Assembly (NCBI GenBank): GCA_012519645.1
Contig: JAAYPU010000181.1
Coordinates: forward strand, 1 to 13,417
Reading direction: 5' to 3'
Source: Clostridiales bacterium
GTDB taxonomy: Bacteria; Bacillota; Clostridia; Peptostreptococcales; JAAYPU01
DNA length: 13,417 nt
Made by a program: the position numbers and the translations under genes. Below the pieces are notes generated by a model, which saw only the letters and a program-made list of their open reading frames with translations, ran no database searches and was not told the origin of the DNA. Shown piece by piece: positions 6,790-13,404 of the stretch (position 1 is the stretch's first letter; each line of letters begins with the position of its first letter).

Positions 6790-7500
6790 TTAGTTGTCAA
6801 GTATTCTTCCGTCTACGGATATGGTTACCACATTCCAAGGAATCATTTTTTCGCTGTTTCTCAAAGCAGTAGTTACCGCGCTAACGATACCGCCACAGCA
6901 AGGAACTTCCATCCTTAAGACTGTGACGCTTTTGATATCATTGTTAGCTAAAATATCAGTCAGCTTTTCTGAATAATCGCCGCTGTCAAGCTTAGGACAT
7001 CCAATTAAAGTTACCTTATTTTTTATAAAATCATTATGAATATTTCCATAAGCAAAAGCTGTACAATCTGCGGCAATAAGCAGGTGCGCATTTTTGAAGT
7101 AAGGCGCATTGGGCGGTACCAGCTTGATTTGACACGGCCACTGACGAAGCTGTGATTCTATGAGAGGTGTTGATACGCTTTCTGCTTGAGGCTCATCTTT
7201 TTTATTCATAACCATTGCTCGGCTGCCGGGACATCCGTGAGATATAACTGCGGATGTATTTTTTTCAGCCATTCGAATTTTCACTGCTTCTTCATCAAAG
7301 GCTGCGCATTCACGTTCTTCGATAGTAATTGCGCCTGTCGGACATTCAGGAAGACAATTCCCAAGACCGTCACAATAGGATTCAGAAATTAATTTAGCTT
7401 TGCCGTCAATAAGCTGTAATGCTCCTTCATGGCATGCGTCGATGCATATACCACAACCATTACATTTGCTTTCATCTATTTTGATAATATTTCTTTTCAT
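6790..7500 (-). CDS. 4Fe-4S cluster protein (ferredoxin domain plus Cys-rich domain)
   Basis: This is a 236-residue cytosolic protein. The N-terminal ferredoxin domain has a canonical first motif, Cys13/16/19/23 (CNGCGICIDAC). The second motif is Cys43/49/53 (YCDGLGNCLPECP) with Leu46 at the position of the usual second Cys, so the second cluster lacks one normal ligand. The remaining 170 residues contain HGCPGS, LIAADCTAFAYG, IGCPKLD and EVPCCGG. As I recall, proteins of this layout occur in anaerobes, often near hybrid-cluster protein genes; no hcp gene is in this window. The role is probably electron transfer or cluster delivery, but the reaction is unknown. AAAGGAG precedes the ATG on the minus strand. 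The stop codon sits in the loop of a short hairpin (6784-6800), at the border of repeat cluster 2. Confidence 0.85.
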   Translation of the reverse strand: MKRNIIKIDESKCNGCGICIDACHEGALQLIDGKAKLISESYCDGLGNCLPECPTGAITIEERECAAFDEEAVKIRMAEKNTSAVISHGCPGSRAMVMNKKDEPQAESVSTPLIESQLRQWPCQIKLVPPNAPYFKNAHLLIAADCTAFAYGNIHNDFIKNKVTLIGCPKLDSGDYSEKLTDILANNDIKSVTVLRMEVPCCGGIVSAVTTALRNSEKMIPWNVVTISVDGRILDN

Positions 7501-7540
7501 TTTAATTCTCCTTTCGAAAATTGCTTATTTCTTGTATCTT

Positions 7541-7590
7541 TAGCATTAGTATAATATAATAAAATGAACAAATCTGTAGCCAAGGATACA
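7541..7590 (-). promoter_or_regulatory. Promoter of the 4Fe-4S gene with a Crp/Fnr-type site
   Basis: On the minus strand TATACT (7553-7548) serves as -10, placing the start near 7541. There is no good -35 hexamer. Instead the dyad TGTAGCCAAGGATACA (7575-7590; TGTA-N-CC-NN-GG-N-TACA) is centred at 7582.5, which is -41.5 from that start. That is the class II activation position used by Crp/Fnr proteins. The regulator gene lies divergently 263 bp away, so activation by it is a reasonable inference. Confidence 0.55.
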
Positions 7591-7593
7591 AAA

Positions 7594-7845
7594 TGATGCG
7601 GAGCATCAGAAAATAGGGTATAGGGAATTTTAGTGGTTCGAGGTCCGGAGTCTAATTAACTAAGAACTAAAAACTAAGAACTAAGAGATAATGTAGAAAT
7701 TTATGAATAAAATTCATGATTTCCTTGCATAAGTTCGCCAACTATTTGTTTCACAAATAGGGCGAGCTAATATCAGTTTTCAGTTGTCAGTTGTATAACC
7801 CTAATCACTAATCACTAACCCCTAATCACTAATTAAGGAAAGGAA
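7594..7845. repeat. Repeat cluster 3: heptad arrays and hairpins
   Basis: The divergent intergenic region holds a hairpin TGATGC-GGA-GCATCA (7594-7608), TAGGGTA/TAGGGAA (7614-7627), AACTAAG-type heptads x4 (7658-7685), and TCAGTTT/TCAGTTG x3 (7773-7793). It ends with CTAATCA-type heptads x5 (7801-7835) followed by TTAAGGAAAGG, which runs into the ribosome-binding site of the regulator gene. I see no ORF. The promoter of the regulator must lie in or beyond this DNA; TATAAC (7794-7799), created at the joint between two arrays, is the only -10-like hexamer I noticed. Confidence 0.85.
7658..7793. repeat. Heptad-flanked repeat module C
   Basis: Plus-strand ACTAAGA-type heptads (7658-7685) and minus-strand ACTGAAA-type heptads (7773-7793) enclose an 87-bp core. 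The core has an imperfect dyad GAAATTTATGAAT/ATTCATGATTTC (about 7696-7723) and a hairpin of 8 bp with a TTC triloop (7742-7749/7753-7760), extended by TCGCC/GGCGA outside a 2-nt bulge. The layout is that of modules A and D, but the core sequence differs except for the hairpin type (stem ending TTTGT, triloop, ACAAA). Confidence 0.55.
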
Positions 7846-7852
7846 CAAGGCT

Positions 7853-8545
7853 ATGTACGAAAAATGGATGGATGTATTATCTCAAACGACATTGTTTGAG
7901 AGTATTTTATTTGAGGATTTAAAACCTATGATAGAGTGCATACGACCAAAGCTAATGAGATTCAAAAAAAACAATTATATTGTAATTGCCGGCGATGATT
8001 TTGACGGTGTAGGTATTCTTCTTGAAGGTACTGCAACAGTCATTAAGGAAAACGCTGCCGGGGATAGGATGATCATGTCCTTGTTGGAGCCGGGTGACAT
8101 GTTTGGCGAAATGGCCGCGTTTTCGAATTCAAAACGATGGCCGGCTACTGTCCAGTCACAAGACGATTGCGTCGTTATTTTTGTTCCTGGAGATAAAATT
8201 GTAGGCACTTGTGAAAATTCCTGCTATGGTCATAAGCAGCTGATACTGAATATGCTGAAGATTATTTCAGAAAAGGCATTACATCTGAATAAAAAAGTGG
8301 AGTATCTGACGATAAAAAGTATGAGAGGGAAGATAAGCGCATTTTTATTGGAGCAGTATAAAAAAGCAGGGAAAAACACATTTATGCTGACTCTCAATCG
8401 TAATGAGTTAGCAGATTTTTTAAATGTATCCAGACCTTCCATGTCCCGAGAGATGAGTCGTATGCGAGATGAAGGTATCATTGATTATTATATGTCATCT
8501 GTCAGAATCAAAGATATGGATGCGTTAAAAAGAGCAATAGAATAA
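7853..8545 (+). CDS. Crp/Fnr family transcriptional regulator
   Basis: This is a 230-residue DNA-binding regulator. An N-terminal cyclic-nucleotide-type beta barrel (about 12-125) includes LLEGTATV and the ligand-loop-like GEMAAFSNSKRWPATV. A dimer helix follows, then a C-terminal winged helix-turn-helix with NRNELADFLNVSRPSMSREM (from about residue 182), the family's recognition helix. There is no N-terminal Cys cluster, so it is not a classical Fe-S Fnr; the effector may be a small molecule, heme or nitric oxide. AAGGA (7840-7844) lies 8 nt before the ATG. It is divergent from the 4Fe-4S gene and may activate it through the dyad at 7575-7590. An HcpR-like role in nitrosative or redox stress is possible but rests only on the neighbourhood. 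Confidence 0.9.
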   Translation: MYEKWMDVLSQTTLFESILFEDLKPMIECIRPKLMRFKKNNYIVIAGDDFDGVGILLEGTATVIKENAAGDRMIMSLLEPGDMFGEMAAFSNSKRWPATVQSQDDCVVIFVPGDKIVGTCENSCYGHKQLILNMLKIISEKALHLNKKVEYLTIKSMRGKISAFLLEQYKKAGKNTFMLTLNRNELADFLNVSRPSMSREMSRMRDEGIIDYYMSSVRIKDMDALKRAIE

Positions 8546-8621
8546 AATAGTGATGCTATTGCTATAGAGGATTAAATTATTTTTTATTGCTTATATAGTA
8601 TTATTTCAATAAAAACTGGTA

Positions 8622-8655
8622 TTTAATTGAATTAAACAATAATAAATGTTATGAT
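8622..8655 (+). promoter_or_regulatory. Promoter and candidate operator of nadABC
   Basis: TTGAAT (8627-8632), 17 bp, then TATGAT (8650-8655) makes a good vegetative promoter, with a start near 8662 and a leader of about 49 nt. The perfect dyad TTTAATTGAATTAAA (8622-8636) covers the -35 hexamer, so a protein bound there would block transcription. It does not resemble the NiaR or NrtR sites I know of. The local AT content lowers its significance. Confidence 0.45.
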
Positions 8656-8710
8656 AATTTTTGAAAAATTATGCCAGAATATAAGAAAGACAAAATTACC
8701 GGAGGATATG

Positions 8711-9610
8711 ATGGACATTAAAGATAAGATCAGAAAACTAAAAAAGGAAAGAAATGCAGTTATTTTATCACATTATTATCAACATATAGAAGTTCAAGAA
8801 ATTGCTGATTTTATTGGCGACTCATTTGAACTTGCTAAAAAAGCAAAGGAAGCAAAGGAAGATGTTATTGTCTTTTGTGGTGTATATTTTATGGCTGAAG
8901 GAGCTAAAATTTTAAACCCTACGAAAACGGTTTTACTGCCGGTCAAAGAAGCCGGCTGTCCTATGGCTGATATGGTAACTGCAGAAGATGTAATGGAATT
9001 AAGGAAAAAATATCCGGATGCGGCCGTAGTTACTTATGTAAATTCAACTGCGGAGGTAAAAGCTGTCAGCGATATATGCTGCACTTCTTCAAGTGCTGTT
9101 AGAATTGTTAATTCAATCCCTAATAAAAGGATTATTTTTGTTCCCGATGAAAATTTAGGACGATATATTGCTAAGCAGGTTCCTGATAAAGAGATTATAC
9201 CTTATAGCGGATATTGTCAGGTGCATCAAAGGGTAACAGTTCAAGATGTAGAGGCTGTCAGAAAAGCGATGCCGGATGCCCTGTTATTGGTACATCCTGA
9301 ATGTGTGCCGGAGGTAGTAGAAAAAGCAGATTTTGTCGGAAGTACCACTCAGATAATAAATAAGGCTTTGGAATCGAAAAATAAGGATATTATCATTGGT
9401 ACAGAAGTGGGTGTAGTGGATTTTTTAAAGAAGAAAACATCGGATAAAAATTTTTATTTACTATCGCCAAAGATGATTTGTGCAAATATGAAAAAGACAT
9501 CTTTGAAAGATGTTTTGAATTCTTTAGAGAACAATGTTCATGAGATAGAAATTGAACAAGAGATTATGGATAAAGCATTTAGTAGTTTAGACAGGATGAT
9601 GAATGTCTAA
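8711..9610 (+). CDS. nadA: Quinolinate synthase NadA
   Basis: NadA condenses iminoaspartate with dihydroxyacetone phosphate to give quinolinate, using a [4Fe-4S] cluster. From the start at 8711 the protein has 299 residues, close to the 298 of the Thermotoga enzyme. The three cluster ligands are visible: Cys83 (AGCPMADM), Cys169 (SGYCQVH) and Cys257 (MICANMKK). Other signatures are His21-Tyr22 (SHYYQ), GDSFELAK, STAEVKA, FVPDENLG, VHPEC and GTEVG. The start is set by GGAGG (8701-8705), 5 nt before the ATG at 8711. An upstream in-frame ATG at 8651 lies inside the predicted -10 hexamer and is rejected; ATG 8708 is possible but only 2 nt from the ribosome-binding site. It is the first gene of nadABC and probably receives iminoaspartate from NadB. 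Confidence 0.96.
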   Translation: MDIKDKIRKLKKERNAVILSHYYQHIEVQEIADFIGDSFELAKKAKEAKEDVIVFCGVYFMAEGAKILNPTKTVLLPVKEAGCPMADMVTAEDVMELRKKYPDAAVVTYVNSTAEVKAVSDICCTSSSAVRIVNSIPNKRIIFVPDENLGRYIAKQVPDKEIIPYSGYCQVHQRVTVQDVEAVRKAMPDALLLVHPECVPEVVEKADFVGSTTQIINKALESKNKDIIIGTEVGVVDFLKKKTSDKNFYLLSPKMICANMKKTSLKDVLNSLENNVHEIEIEQEIMDKAFSSLDRMMNV

Positions 9611-9633
9611 AATTCGCGATAGGAGTGTATCCG

Positions 9634-11178
9634 GTGAGGAAGTATGTATTTAATGGGGATTTGGACAGGTTAGAGAAAGAAGCTTACGATGTAATAATTG
9701 TCGGCAGCGGTATAGCGGGACTATATACTGCTTTAAATCTGGATCCCAAGCTTAACTGTGCGATTCTTTCTAAGGCTGAAATTGCAAAAAGTAATTCATG
9801 GCTTGCCCAGGGAGGTATTGCCGCGGTTGTTTCAAAGGATGATAAAGTGGAATGTCACTTTTCAGATACCATTATAGCCGGAGCTGGTTTATGTGACGAG
9901 GATGCAGTCAAAGTTTTAGTGAATGAAGGTCCGGAAGATATACATAAACTAATGGATATGAATGTCCCTTTTGATGTAGATGAAGAAGGAGACTTGCATA
10001 TTACTCGGGAAGGCGGCCATACACACAACAGAATACTGCATTGCGGTGGCGACGCAACCGGCAGAGAAACGATAAAAACCTTAGCATCTCTGGCAAGCAG
10101 CAAGTCTAATATTATCTTTAAAGAAAATGTATTTTTATGTGATATTTTAGTATCAGATGATAGTGTGACAGGCGTAATCATCATTGAGGATGCGAAATAC
10201 AAAGTTTTGGTATCAAATAGAATAGTAATAAGCACAGGTGGGATCGGGCAGATCTACAGACGTACTACAAATCCTACAGGTGCTACAGGTGATGGTGTTG
10301 CAGCAGCGATCAGAGCAGGTGCGAAAACAAAGAATATGGAATTTGTACAATTTCACCCCACAGGACTATATAAATCTAACGAGGATGAAAGCGAAAGAGC
10401 TTTTTTGATATCGGAAGCAGTACGAGGTGAGGGGGGGATTTTACGGAATATTCATGGGGATCCTTTTATGGAAGGAAAGCATCCTATGAAAGATTTAGCT
10501 CCCAGAGATATAGTGACACGGATTATAGCAAAAGAAATGGCTAAAACAAACAGCGAATATGTTTTTGTTGATATTACTGTGAAGTCTTCTGAATTTTTGA
10601 TAAAGAGATTTCCAACTATATATGCTGAATGTAAAAATAACGGAATTGACATGTCTAAAGACTGGATACCCGTTTGTCCTGTACAGCATTATTTTATGGG
10701 AGGCTTGGAAACAGATCTTAATGGCATGACAAGTATTCAAGGCTTATATGCTACCGGTGAAGCCAGCTGTACCGGGGTTCATGGAGCAAATCGTCTGGCC
10801 AGCAATTCTCTCTTGGAATGTCTTGTTTATGGGAGAAGGTGTGCCGAGCATATTAATAAAAATAATAATAAAAAACCATTTAAGCATTATTATATTAAAC
10901 CTTTGGTAGATGACAACAAGAGCTTAGATCTAAAGTATACCAAGAAAAAAATAAAAGAAATTATGACTGAAAAGGGCGGTATAATTCGCAGAGAAAAAGC
11001 ATTAAGAGAAGCAGTTGAAGAAATGACTAAAATATTGAATGAAATCTCAGTATTAAATTTGGATACTGTTTACAGCATAGAAGTATTCAACATGGCTACA
11101 ATTGCAAAGATTATATTGGAGTCAGCTCTTTCCCGAAAAGAAAATGTAGGTGCCCATTTTAGAGCTGATGAGGATTGA
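9634..11178 (+). CDS. nadB: L-aspartate oxidase NadB
   Basis: NadB is the FAD enzyme that oxidises L-aspartate to iminoaspartate, the substrate of NadA. In an anaerobe fumarate is the likely electron acceptor. Seen in order are the FAD fold DVIIVGSGIAG (19-29), SNSWLAQGGIAAVV, the active-site region EGGHTHNRILHCGGDATG (His129, Arg133), TNPTGATGDG, FVQFHPTGL, SEAVRGEGG, LAPRDIVTR, CPVQHYFMGG (His352), and GEASCTGVHGANRLASNSLL. The length of 514 residues is normal for the family; the C-terminal helical domain is a little short. AGGAG (9621-9625) lies 8 nt before the GTG at 9634. The other in-frame GTG, at 9625, overlaps that site and is rejected. It starts 23 bp after nadA, and its TGA lies beside the ribosome-binding site of nadC, so translation is probably coupled. 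Confidence 0.95.
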   Translation: MRKYVFNGDLDRLEKEAYDVIIVGSGIAGLYTALNLDPKLNCAILSKAEIAKSNSWLAQGGIAAVVSKDDKVECHFSDTIIAGAGLCDEDAVKVLVNEGPEDIHKLMDMNVPFDVDEEGDLHITREGGHTHNRILHCGGDATGRETIKTLASLASSKSNIIFKENVFLCDILVSDDSVTGVIIIEDAKYKVLVSNRIVISTGGIGQIYRRTTNPTGATGDGVAAAIRAGAKTKNMEFVQFHPTGLYKSNEDESERAFLISEAVRGEGGILRNIHGDPFMEGKHPMKDLAPRDIVTRIIAKEMAKTNSEYVFVDITVKSSEFLIKRFPTIYAECKNNGIDMSKDWIPVCPVQHYFMGGLETDLNGMTSIQGLYATGEASCTGVHGANRLASNSLLECLVYGRRCAEHINKNNNKKPFKHYYIKPLVDDNKSLDLKYTKKKIKEIMTEKGGIIRREKALREAVEEMTKILNEISVLNLDTVYSIEVFNMATIAKIILESALSRKENVGAHFRADED

Positions 11179-11187
11179 GGAGAAAAA

Positions 11188-12021
11188 ATGTTGGACAAAT
11201 TATCAATGGATGAAATAATAACGAGAGCGCTTAAGGAAGATATAGGCACAGGAGATATAACCACTATGAGTACCGTACCTGCCGGACAGACTATAAATGG
11301 AAGATTTATTGCAAAAGAAGCAGGTATCATATGCGGTTTGGAAATTGTCAGGAGAGTATTTGAAATTGTAAATAATGAAATACAATTTAAGCCTCTTGTA
11401 AATGATGGAGATGCTGTTCTTACCGGAGAAGTGATAGCTTCAATTTCCGGCCCTGCAGTTGGCATACTTATGGGTGAACGAGTTGCACTAAACTTTCTCC
11501 AACGACTTTCAGGCATTTCAAGCAAAACTGCAAGTCTGGCAAAAATCATAGAAGGAACCGGTGCCAGAATTTCTGACACACGGAAAACCACCCCGGGATT
11601 AAGGGTTTTTGAAAAATACGCTGTTAAAATAGGGGGGGGAATGAATCATAGATTCAATCTTTCCGATGGCGTTCTTATTAAAGATAACCATATTGCAGCA
11701 GCGGGCGGTATATCAAATGCCATTGAAGCAGCAAGGAACTCAATTCCTCATACCCTGAAAATAGAAGTAGAAGTAGAAACCATGGAGCAAATAGAAGAGG
11801 CACTAAAAGCAGGGGCTGATATAATCATGCTGGATAATATGGATATACCTGCTATGAAAGAGGCAGTTGCAAAAATAAATGGACGTGCTTTAGTTGAGGC
11901 TTCAGGGAATATGGGCGATAAAGACCTTCGTGTAGTTGCTGAGACAGGTGTGGATATCATATCCATAGGTGCTTTGACTCATTCGGTTAAAGCTATGGAT
12001 ATCAGTTTAAAATTGTATTAA
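11188..12021 (+). CDS. nadC: Nicotinate-nucleotide pyrophosphorylase NadC
   Basis: NadC, quinolinate phosphoribosyltransferase, turns quinolinate and PRPP into nicotinate mononucleotide, completing the de novo branch started by NadB and NadA. The 277-residue length is typical. Visible motifs are EDIGTGDIT near the N-terminus, NFLQRLSGISSKTA, the substrate and PRPP site DTRKTTPGLR (Asp130, Arg132, Lys133, Arg139), then GGGMNHRFNLSDGVLIKDNH (150-169, with His154, Arg155 and Lys165), VEVETMEQ, and the metal-binding IIMLDNM, ending with VEASGNM and SIGALTHS. GAGGAG (11177-11182) overlaps the nadB stop and lies 5 nt before the ATG. No terminator follows, so transcripts may continue into the acetyltransferase gene. 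Confidence 0.96.
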   Translation: MLDKLSMDEIITRALKEDIGTGDITTMSTVPAGQTINGRFIAKEAGIICGLEIVRRVFEIVNNEIQFKPLVNDGDAVLTGEVIASISGPAVGILMGERVALNFLQRLSGISSKTASLAKIIEGTGARISDTRKTTPGLRVFEKYAVKIGGGMNHRFNLSDGVLIKDNHIAAAGGISNAIEAARNSIPHTLKIEVEVETMEQIEEALKAGADIIMLDNMDIPAMKEAVAKINGRALVEASGNMGDKDLRVVAETGVDIISIGALTHSVKAMDISLKLY

Positions 12022-12104
12022 CATTAAGCAGGAACATATCTTATTTTTGTGCATAAAATATAAAGTAAAAGCCATAGACCTCAAATAATATAGTGGGGTG
12101 GATA

Positions 12105-12653
12105 ATGAAAGAGTATGAAACAAGACGACTTGTTCTAAAAGTTTTAGACAGCACATCTGCAGAACAAGTCTTAAAATATTTTTTGAGGAATAAATCTTTT
12201 CTAAAGAAATGGGAGCCTGCAAAAGATCGAAATTATTACACGCTGGATTATCAAAGAGAGATGTTGGATAAAGAATGGAAAGAAATTCAAGATAAATGCA
12301 TGCTTAGGCTTTGGATATTTAAGAAAGAGGAACCGGATAATGTAATAGGCTCTGTCAGCTTTACGAGAATTATCAGAGGTCCTTTTTTATCTTGCTATTT
12401 GGGATATAGGCTGGACAACAACGAGATAAATAAAGGTTATATGACTGAGGCTGTAAAGAAAGGCATAGATATTATTTTCAGAGAATATAAGCTCCACAGA
12501 GTGGAAGCTAATATTATGCCTGAGAACAAAGCTTCTTTAAGAATAGTCGAAAAATTAGGATTTCATTATGAAGGTTTGGCTGTTAAATATTTAAAAATAA
12601 ATAGAAGATGGGAAGACCATATGCATATGGTACTTATAAACCCCAAAATCTGA
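12105..12653 (+). CDS. GNAT acetyltransferase, RimJ/RimL type
   Basis: This 182-residue protein belongs to the RimJ/RimL/SpeG-like group of GNAT enzymes, which move an acetyl group from acetyl-CoA to a protein N-terminus or a small amine. It opens with ETRRLVLKVL (beta strand 1). The acetyl-CoA region is LGYRLDNNEINKGYMTEAVK, where the usual R/Q-x-x-G-x-G/A loop is NKGYMT. It ends with HRVEANIMPENKASLRIVEK and LGFHYEGL, typical of motif B. The substrate cannot be told. The ATG at 12105 follows a G-rich site (12096-12100); the GTG at 12093 would add four residues and overlap it. It starts 83 bp after nadC with no terminator between, so it may be the last gene of that transcript. Its stop codon is part of a 12-bp hairpin. 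Confidence 0.85.
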   Translation: MKEYETRRLVLKVLDSTSAEQVLKYFLRNKSFLKKWEPAKDRNYYTLDYQREMLDKEWKEIQDKCMLRLWIFKKEEPDNVIGSVSFTRIIRGPFLSCYLGYRLDNNEINKGYMTEAVKKGIDIIFREYKLHRVEANIMPENKASLRIVEKLGFHYEGLAVKYLKINRRWEDHMHMVLINPKI

Positions 12654-12891
12654 TTCTAACGTTTTGAGCGAGGATGCGTTAGAATCAGAGTATAGAGTAG
12701 GTTTCTGGTCTCAGGAAAAGTGTGAATAATAAAAAAACTGATAACTGAAAACTGAAAGATAAGGAAGAAATTTGCCAAAGGCAAATTTCAACATTAAATT
12801 TTTTAATCAGTGTAATTCATAAAATATTAGACTTTGTAAAACAAAGTCAACCTTAACTATCAGTTTTCAGTTATCAGTTTTCAGTTGTCAG
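12650..12891. repeat. Repeat cluster 4: stop-codon hairpin and heptad module
   Basis: The region between two convergent genes contains a 12-bp perfect stem, CTGATTCTAACG (12650-12661) with CGTTAGAATCAG (12677-12688), around a 15-nt loop; the GNAT stop codon is inside the left arm and no T run follows. Next are short GAGTATA-type units (12687-12701) and TCTGGTCTCAGG, related to the GAGACC units of clusters 1 and 2. The heptad module D (12737-12891) follows. I see no ORF. Confidence 0.8.
12737..12891. repeat. Heptad-flanked repeat module D
   Basis: Plus-strand ACTGATA/ACTGAAA x3 (12737-12757) and minus-strand TCAGTTT-type x4.5 (12860-12891) enclose a 102-bp core. The core starts with AGATAAGG (12757-12764) and ends with CCTTAACT (12851-12858), an inverted pair with one mismatch. 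It holds a 10-bp hairpin with an AAA triloop (12767-12776/12780-12789) and the hairpin 12830-12837/12841-12848. The reverse complement of 12809-12858 matches 141-190 at 46 of 50 bases. The left joint, heptads running into AGATAAGGAAG, is identical to 33-50 of cluster 1. Confidence 0.7.
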
Positions 12892-13241
12892 TATTTTTCC
12901 ATTATACCAAAAATAATGAAAAGTATGCCGATTGTGAAAATAGGAAGAGAAACTGCTAAAAATGTGCTTAAGGTATTGTAAGACTGCAAAGATATTGTAA
13001 TGCATATACCTGCAATAATGTACAGGAAACCGCCAAGGTACGGACGTTGAAAGGATAAGTATAAAAATAGTATTAATATAAGAATGGGAGCCATCCGGAT
13101 AATAAAACTTGTTATACTTATAATTAAGGATATATTACCTTCAGGCATGTTTAAAGATAATATGGTAAGCAAAGATATATACAGTATTGAGAATACTTGA
13201 GGAATGCGTAAGAGATTAAATTTTGGTTTCGCTTTAAACAT
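12888..13241 (-). CDS. Small membrane protein of unknown function
   Basis: This 117-residue very hydrophobic protein has four predicted membrane helices (about 12-31, 38-62, 67-85 and 92-114) and a short basic N-terminus (KAKPKFNLLR). A loop QRPYLGG joins helices 2 and 3. The pattern recalls small four-helix membrane proteins of unknown function common in Firmicutes, but I cannot name a family with confidence. On the minus strand GAGAGGT lies about 7 nt before the ATG, supporting the start. Its TGA stop (12890-12888) is provided by the heptad repeat of module D, so the C-terminus EKY may be set by insertion of the repeat. Confidence 0.7.
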   Translation of the reverse strand: MFKAKPKFNLLRIPQVFSILYISLLTILSLNMPEGNISLIISITSFIIRMAPILILILFLYLSFQRPYLGGFLYIIAGICITISLQSYNTLSTFLAVSLPIFTIGILFIIFGIMEKY

Positions 13242-13348
13242 TTTTTACCTCTCTAAGCATTATTATTTATTATTATACTATATTTAAACATTTTATGGAA
13301 ATATTATCTAAAGGAATCATATTGTTTTATAGTCTTGCAAATAAGAAA

Positions 13349-13404
13349 GCAAATGATAAAATTTGCTATAATAATGAGTAAATTTTATTATAGAAATTTA
13401 CTCA
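13349..13404 (+). promoter_or_regulatory. Promoter with two dyads reading out of the window
   Basis: TGCTATAAT (13364-13372) is a perfect extended -10. Just upstream is GCAAAT-GATAAA-ATTTGC (13349-13366), a 6-bp dyad. Just downstream, TGAGTAAATTT (13375-13385) pairs with AAATTTACTCA (13394-13404), an 11-bp perfect inverted repeat that starts near the expected transcript 5' end. The latter may be an operator or a 5' stabilising hairpin. The gene served lies beyond the right edge. The rest of 13242-13417 shows nothing else I can support. Confidence 0.45.

Noticed and set aside
8651..8710. Longer NadA starting at ATG 8651
   Set aside because: That ATG lies in the predicted -10 hexamer and has no ribosome-binding site. 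GGAGG before 8711 and the normal 299-residue length favour the shorter form.
11070..11591. 173-residue minus-strand frame opposite nadB and nadC
   Set aside because: It lies entirely opposite two well-conserved genes and shows no family features or ribosome-binding site.
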